A stretch of 33,072 bases of DNA from JAFALX01 sp036378495 (GTDB lineage: Bacteria > Chloroflexota > Dormibacteria > Aeolococcales > Aeolococcaceae). The DNA is taken from positions 1 through 33,072 of the forward strand of contig DASUWI010000094.1 in assembly GCA_036378495.1 (NCBI GenBank). Reading direction: 5' to 3'. The translations under genes were made by a program, and so were the position numbers. The notes under the pieces are model-generated. The model was not told the DNA's origin and ran no database searches. It saw nothing but the letters and a program-made list of their open reading frames with translations. How positions within the stretch are numbered: the stretch's first letter is position 1; each line of letters opens with the position of its first letter. This document shows, in pieces, positions 31,237 through 33,072 of this stretch.

Positions 31237-33072
31237 GCCGGCTCGGACCCCGCACCTCGATGGGTCCCTTGCGCCGCGACGTCACCCGGGCGCGTGAGCT
31301 CGCGCGCTCGCGCTGCGGCTTCGACCCTCGAGCCGACGTCGAGCTTCGACAGGATCGCTGACACGTGATGATCGACGGTCTTGGGGGAGACGAACAGCCG
31401 GCGGGCGATCTCGGGGTTGCGCAGACCCTCCGCCAGCAGGGCCAGGATGTCCATCTCGCGTGCCGTCAGCCCTGCCGGATTCCCGCGTGTGGCAGGACGC
31501 GGACCACGGGGGATGACGGTGCCGCCGAGCGCCCGCAGGCGCTGTGCCACCTCCGCCATCACCGGCTTGGCGGCGAGCCGCGCCAGCGAGGCGATCGACG
31601 CGCGCAGGTCCGTCTCGTCACCGCTGCCGGCGAGCGCAAGCGCGGCTTCATACGGGAACCCGAGCTCTGCCCACGCCGCGTGCGCCGCCTTCCAATCCCC
31701 ACGAATCTGGAGCGCATACGGGTGCGCGGCAGCGTCAAGGGGAGTACGTAGGCGCCCCGCCTTCCACATCCAGTAGCTGAGCTCACCCACGGCGCGCGGT
31801 TCGCCCGCCGCCAGGGCCAGCTCCAGCGCCGGCAGCACCGCTGCCTCGATGTCCTGAGGGCGCCCGCTGTACCACGCCGCTTCCGCATGGGCGGCCGCGA
31901 CGGGATGCAGCCACTGAAGTTCAGGGTGAAGCTGAGCAACGGCATGCGCCTCGTCGAGCATGGACTGCGCGTCGTAGCCGCGGCGGATGCGAACTTTGGC
32001 AGCGACGCTGAGTGCCACGACCCTCGCGGCGTACGCACGGGGGACCGTTGGCTCGTGACTGAGAGCGGCCGCGAGCGCTGCAGCGTCGTCCCATTGCCCC
32101 TCGGCCAGGTGAAGCTCCGCCAGCGATGCGGAGAGATGGAACCGCGCGACGTGAATGTCATGGTCGACGCAGTACTCGATCGCCTCTTGTGCGTACTCTC
32201 GAGCGCGTGGCAGCTCGAGGAGCGTCAGATGGGCCCACGCGAGGTTCACCCAAGCGCGAGCCACATCATCCTCGGAGCCGCATTCGGTTGCAGTCCGGAG
32301 GCTTTCGAGCAGCGGCGGCAGGCCGTCGCGCCGGCCGGCGTGCAGCCGAGCCGTGCCCAGGCTATTGAGCGCGTGCGCCCGGATTTGGGGCGCGTCGATG
32401 GCCGCCGCCAGGCGCACCGCCTTGTCCGCCCATACCTCCGTCTGCTCGCGCTCGTACATCAGCATGCTGATCTGTGCTTCCTGGCTGTATGCCCTGGCCA
32501 GCTCAACACCAGCGGGCTGTTGCTCGAGGGTGCTGACCGCGGCGTGAGCCGCGTCCGCGGCCGCCCGATGCCGTCCCTCGACCCAGTACAAACGCGACAG
32601 CCATCGCAGTGTGTCGCCCTCGTTGAGTCGGTCGCCGTGAGCCCGAGAAAGCGCGAGCGCCTGCTCCGCCATCGAGGCGGCATTGGCGACTTCGCCAATG
32701 AGGTGGTGCTCGTACGAGGTACTCAGCAGCAAGGCGGCGTGGCGAGGTGGCTCAAGTGCGTCCGCGAATTGCACCGCGCGGCTGTAGTGCGCGGCAGCGG
32801 CACGGTGCGATTTCATCGATGCCGCGAGCGCGGCGGCGGCGGGCGCGTATTCGAGGGTCGCCTGGGCGTCGCCGGCTGCCTCGGCATGATGCGCAAGCCG
32901 TTCGAGGTGGCCGGCGCGATCGGGTTGGTCGCGAAGTATCCGCAACACCTCGGCGTGCAGTGCGGCGCTGTTCGCGGGCGCGATGGCCTGCAAGATGGCT
33001 TGACGCGCAAGCTCGTGGCGGAACTCGTAGTACGGCGCCTCGAAGCGCAGCATGCCGCTGTGCACACACTGG
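31224..33072 (-). CDS. TPR-LuxR transcriptional regulator, C-terminal part (MalT/LAL-like, runs off right edge)
   Basis: The last 616 or so residues of a large regulator; the N-terminus lies beyond base 33072, since the frame is open to the end. Almost all of the visible part is alanine-rich helical repeats of TPR type (for example ARAYSQEAQISML, ARAWVNLAWAHLTLLELPRA). The C-terminus is a LuxR helix-turn-helix: LTAREMDILALLAEGLRNPE and SPKTVDHHVSAILSKLDVGS. This is the arrangement of LAL/MalT-type ATPase regulators, so an AAA-like NTPase domain is expected in the missing part. The start of the visible frame (GTG 33065) is not a true start. The 3' end overlaps the four-cysteine protein gene. 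Confidence 0.88.
   Translation of the reverse strand, partial: QCVHSGMLRFEAPYYEFRHELARQAILQAIAPANSAALHAEVLRILRDQPDRAGHLERLAHHAEAAGDAQATLEYAPAAAALAASMKSHRAAAAHYSRAVQFADALEPPRHAALLLSTSYEHHLIGEVANAASMAEQALALSRAHGDRLNEGDTLRWLSRLYWVEGRHRAAADAAHAAVSTLEQQPAGVELARAYSQEAQISMLMYEREQTEVWADKAVRLAAAIDAPQIRAHALNSLGTARLHAGRRDGLPPLLESLRTATECGSEDDVARAWVNLAWAHLTLLELPRAREYAQEAIEYCVDHDIHVARFHLSASLAELHLAEGQWDDAAALAAALSHEPTVPRAYAARVVALSVAAKVRIRRGYDAQSMLDEAHAVAQLHPELQWLHPVAAAHAEAAWYSGRPQDIEAAVLPALELALAAGEPRAVGELSYWMWKAGRLRTPLDAAAHPYALQIRGDWKAAHAAWAELGFPYEAALALAGSGDETDLRASIASLARLAAKPVMAEVAQRLRALGGTVIPRGPRPATRGNPAGLTAREMDILALLAEGLRNPEIARRLFVSPKTVDHHVSAILSKLDVGSRVEAAARARELTRPGDVAAQGTHRGAGSEPAQSL

Overview
This 33 kb window is very GC-rich chromosomal DNA (around 70% by eye) and is almost fully coded. 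Its gene content suggests a soil-type actinobacterium or a neighbour such as Dormibacterota or Chloroflexota. The clues are an LprG/LppX-type lipoprotein beside a P55-like exporter, an ArsA ATPase with an HSP20-like tail, a mycothiol-transferase (MDMPI) fold protein, a DUF1990 protein and many -10 boxes placed 6-9 nt before start codons, as in leaderless genes. I see no phage, insertion sequence, CRISPR array, tRNA or rRNA. The taxon is an inference.

Left part (1-5632): a minus-strand operon runs LprG-like lipoprotein, 14-helix MFS exporter, then a nucleotidyltransferase cut by the window edge. Divergent from it are a CsaA-like tRNA-binding protein, a GPH/SLC45-like MFS symporter and a membrane protein of unknown function. 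A long minus-strand gene train (11755 down to 5309) follows. In order of transcription it encodes a tail-anchored-looking membrane protein, the ArsA-HSP20 ATPase, a small CxxC protein, an M50 protease, a NUDIX hydrolase, a Ca2+/cation antiporter, a GNAT acetyltransferase, an SDR oxidoreductase and a NIPSNAP-like protein. Many junctions are 4-nt GTGA/ATGA overlaps. A textbook TTGACA/TATCCT promoter precedes the train.

Middle (11952-21207): a LipM-like octanoyltransferase, a CmoB-type methyltransferase, a frameshifted MDMPI/DinB-fold gene, a DUF1990 gene and a small secreted protein lead to the clearest metabolic operon, hom-thrC-thrB-lysC-ychF. This encodes four aspartate-family enzymes for threonine (aspartokinase, homoserine dehydrogenase, homoserine kinase, threonine synthase) and the YchF ATPase, all overlapping by 4 nt.

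Right part (21385-33072): a NarL-type two-component system with a palindromic site over its promoter; a divergent tldD-tldE protease pair; a GT39-like membrane glycosyltransferase; a thiolase followed by a strong hairpin; a stand-alone CheY-like receiver; a small four-cysteine protein of unknown function; and the C-terminal part of a TPR-LuxR regulator that runs off the right edge.

The most interesting candidate system is the trio at 9759-11755. A Get3/ArsA-type ATPase lies directly after a gene whose product has tail-anchored topology, and directly before a small CxxC protein. This invites the idea of a bacterial tail-anchored protein targeting module, which is inference only.
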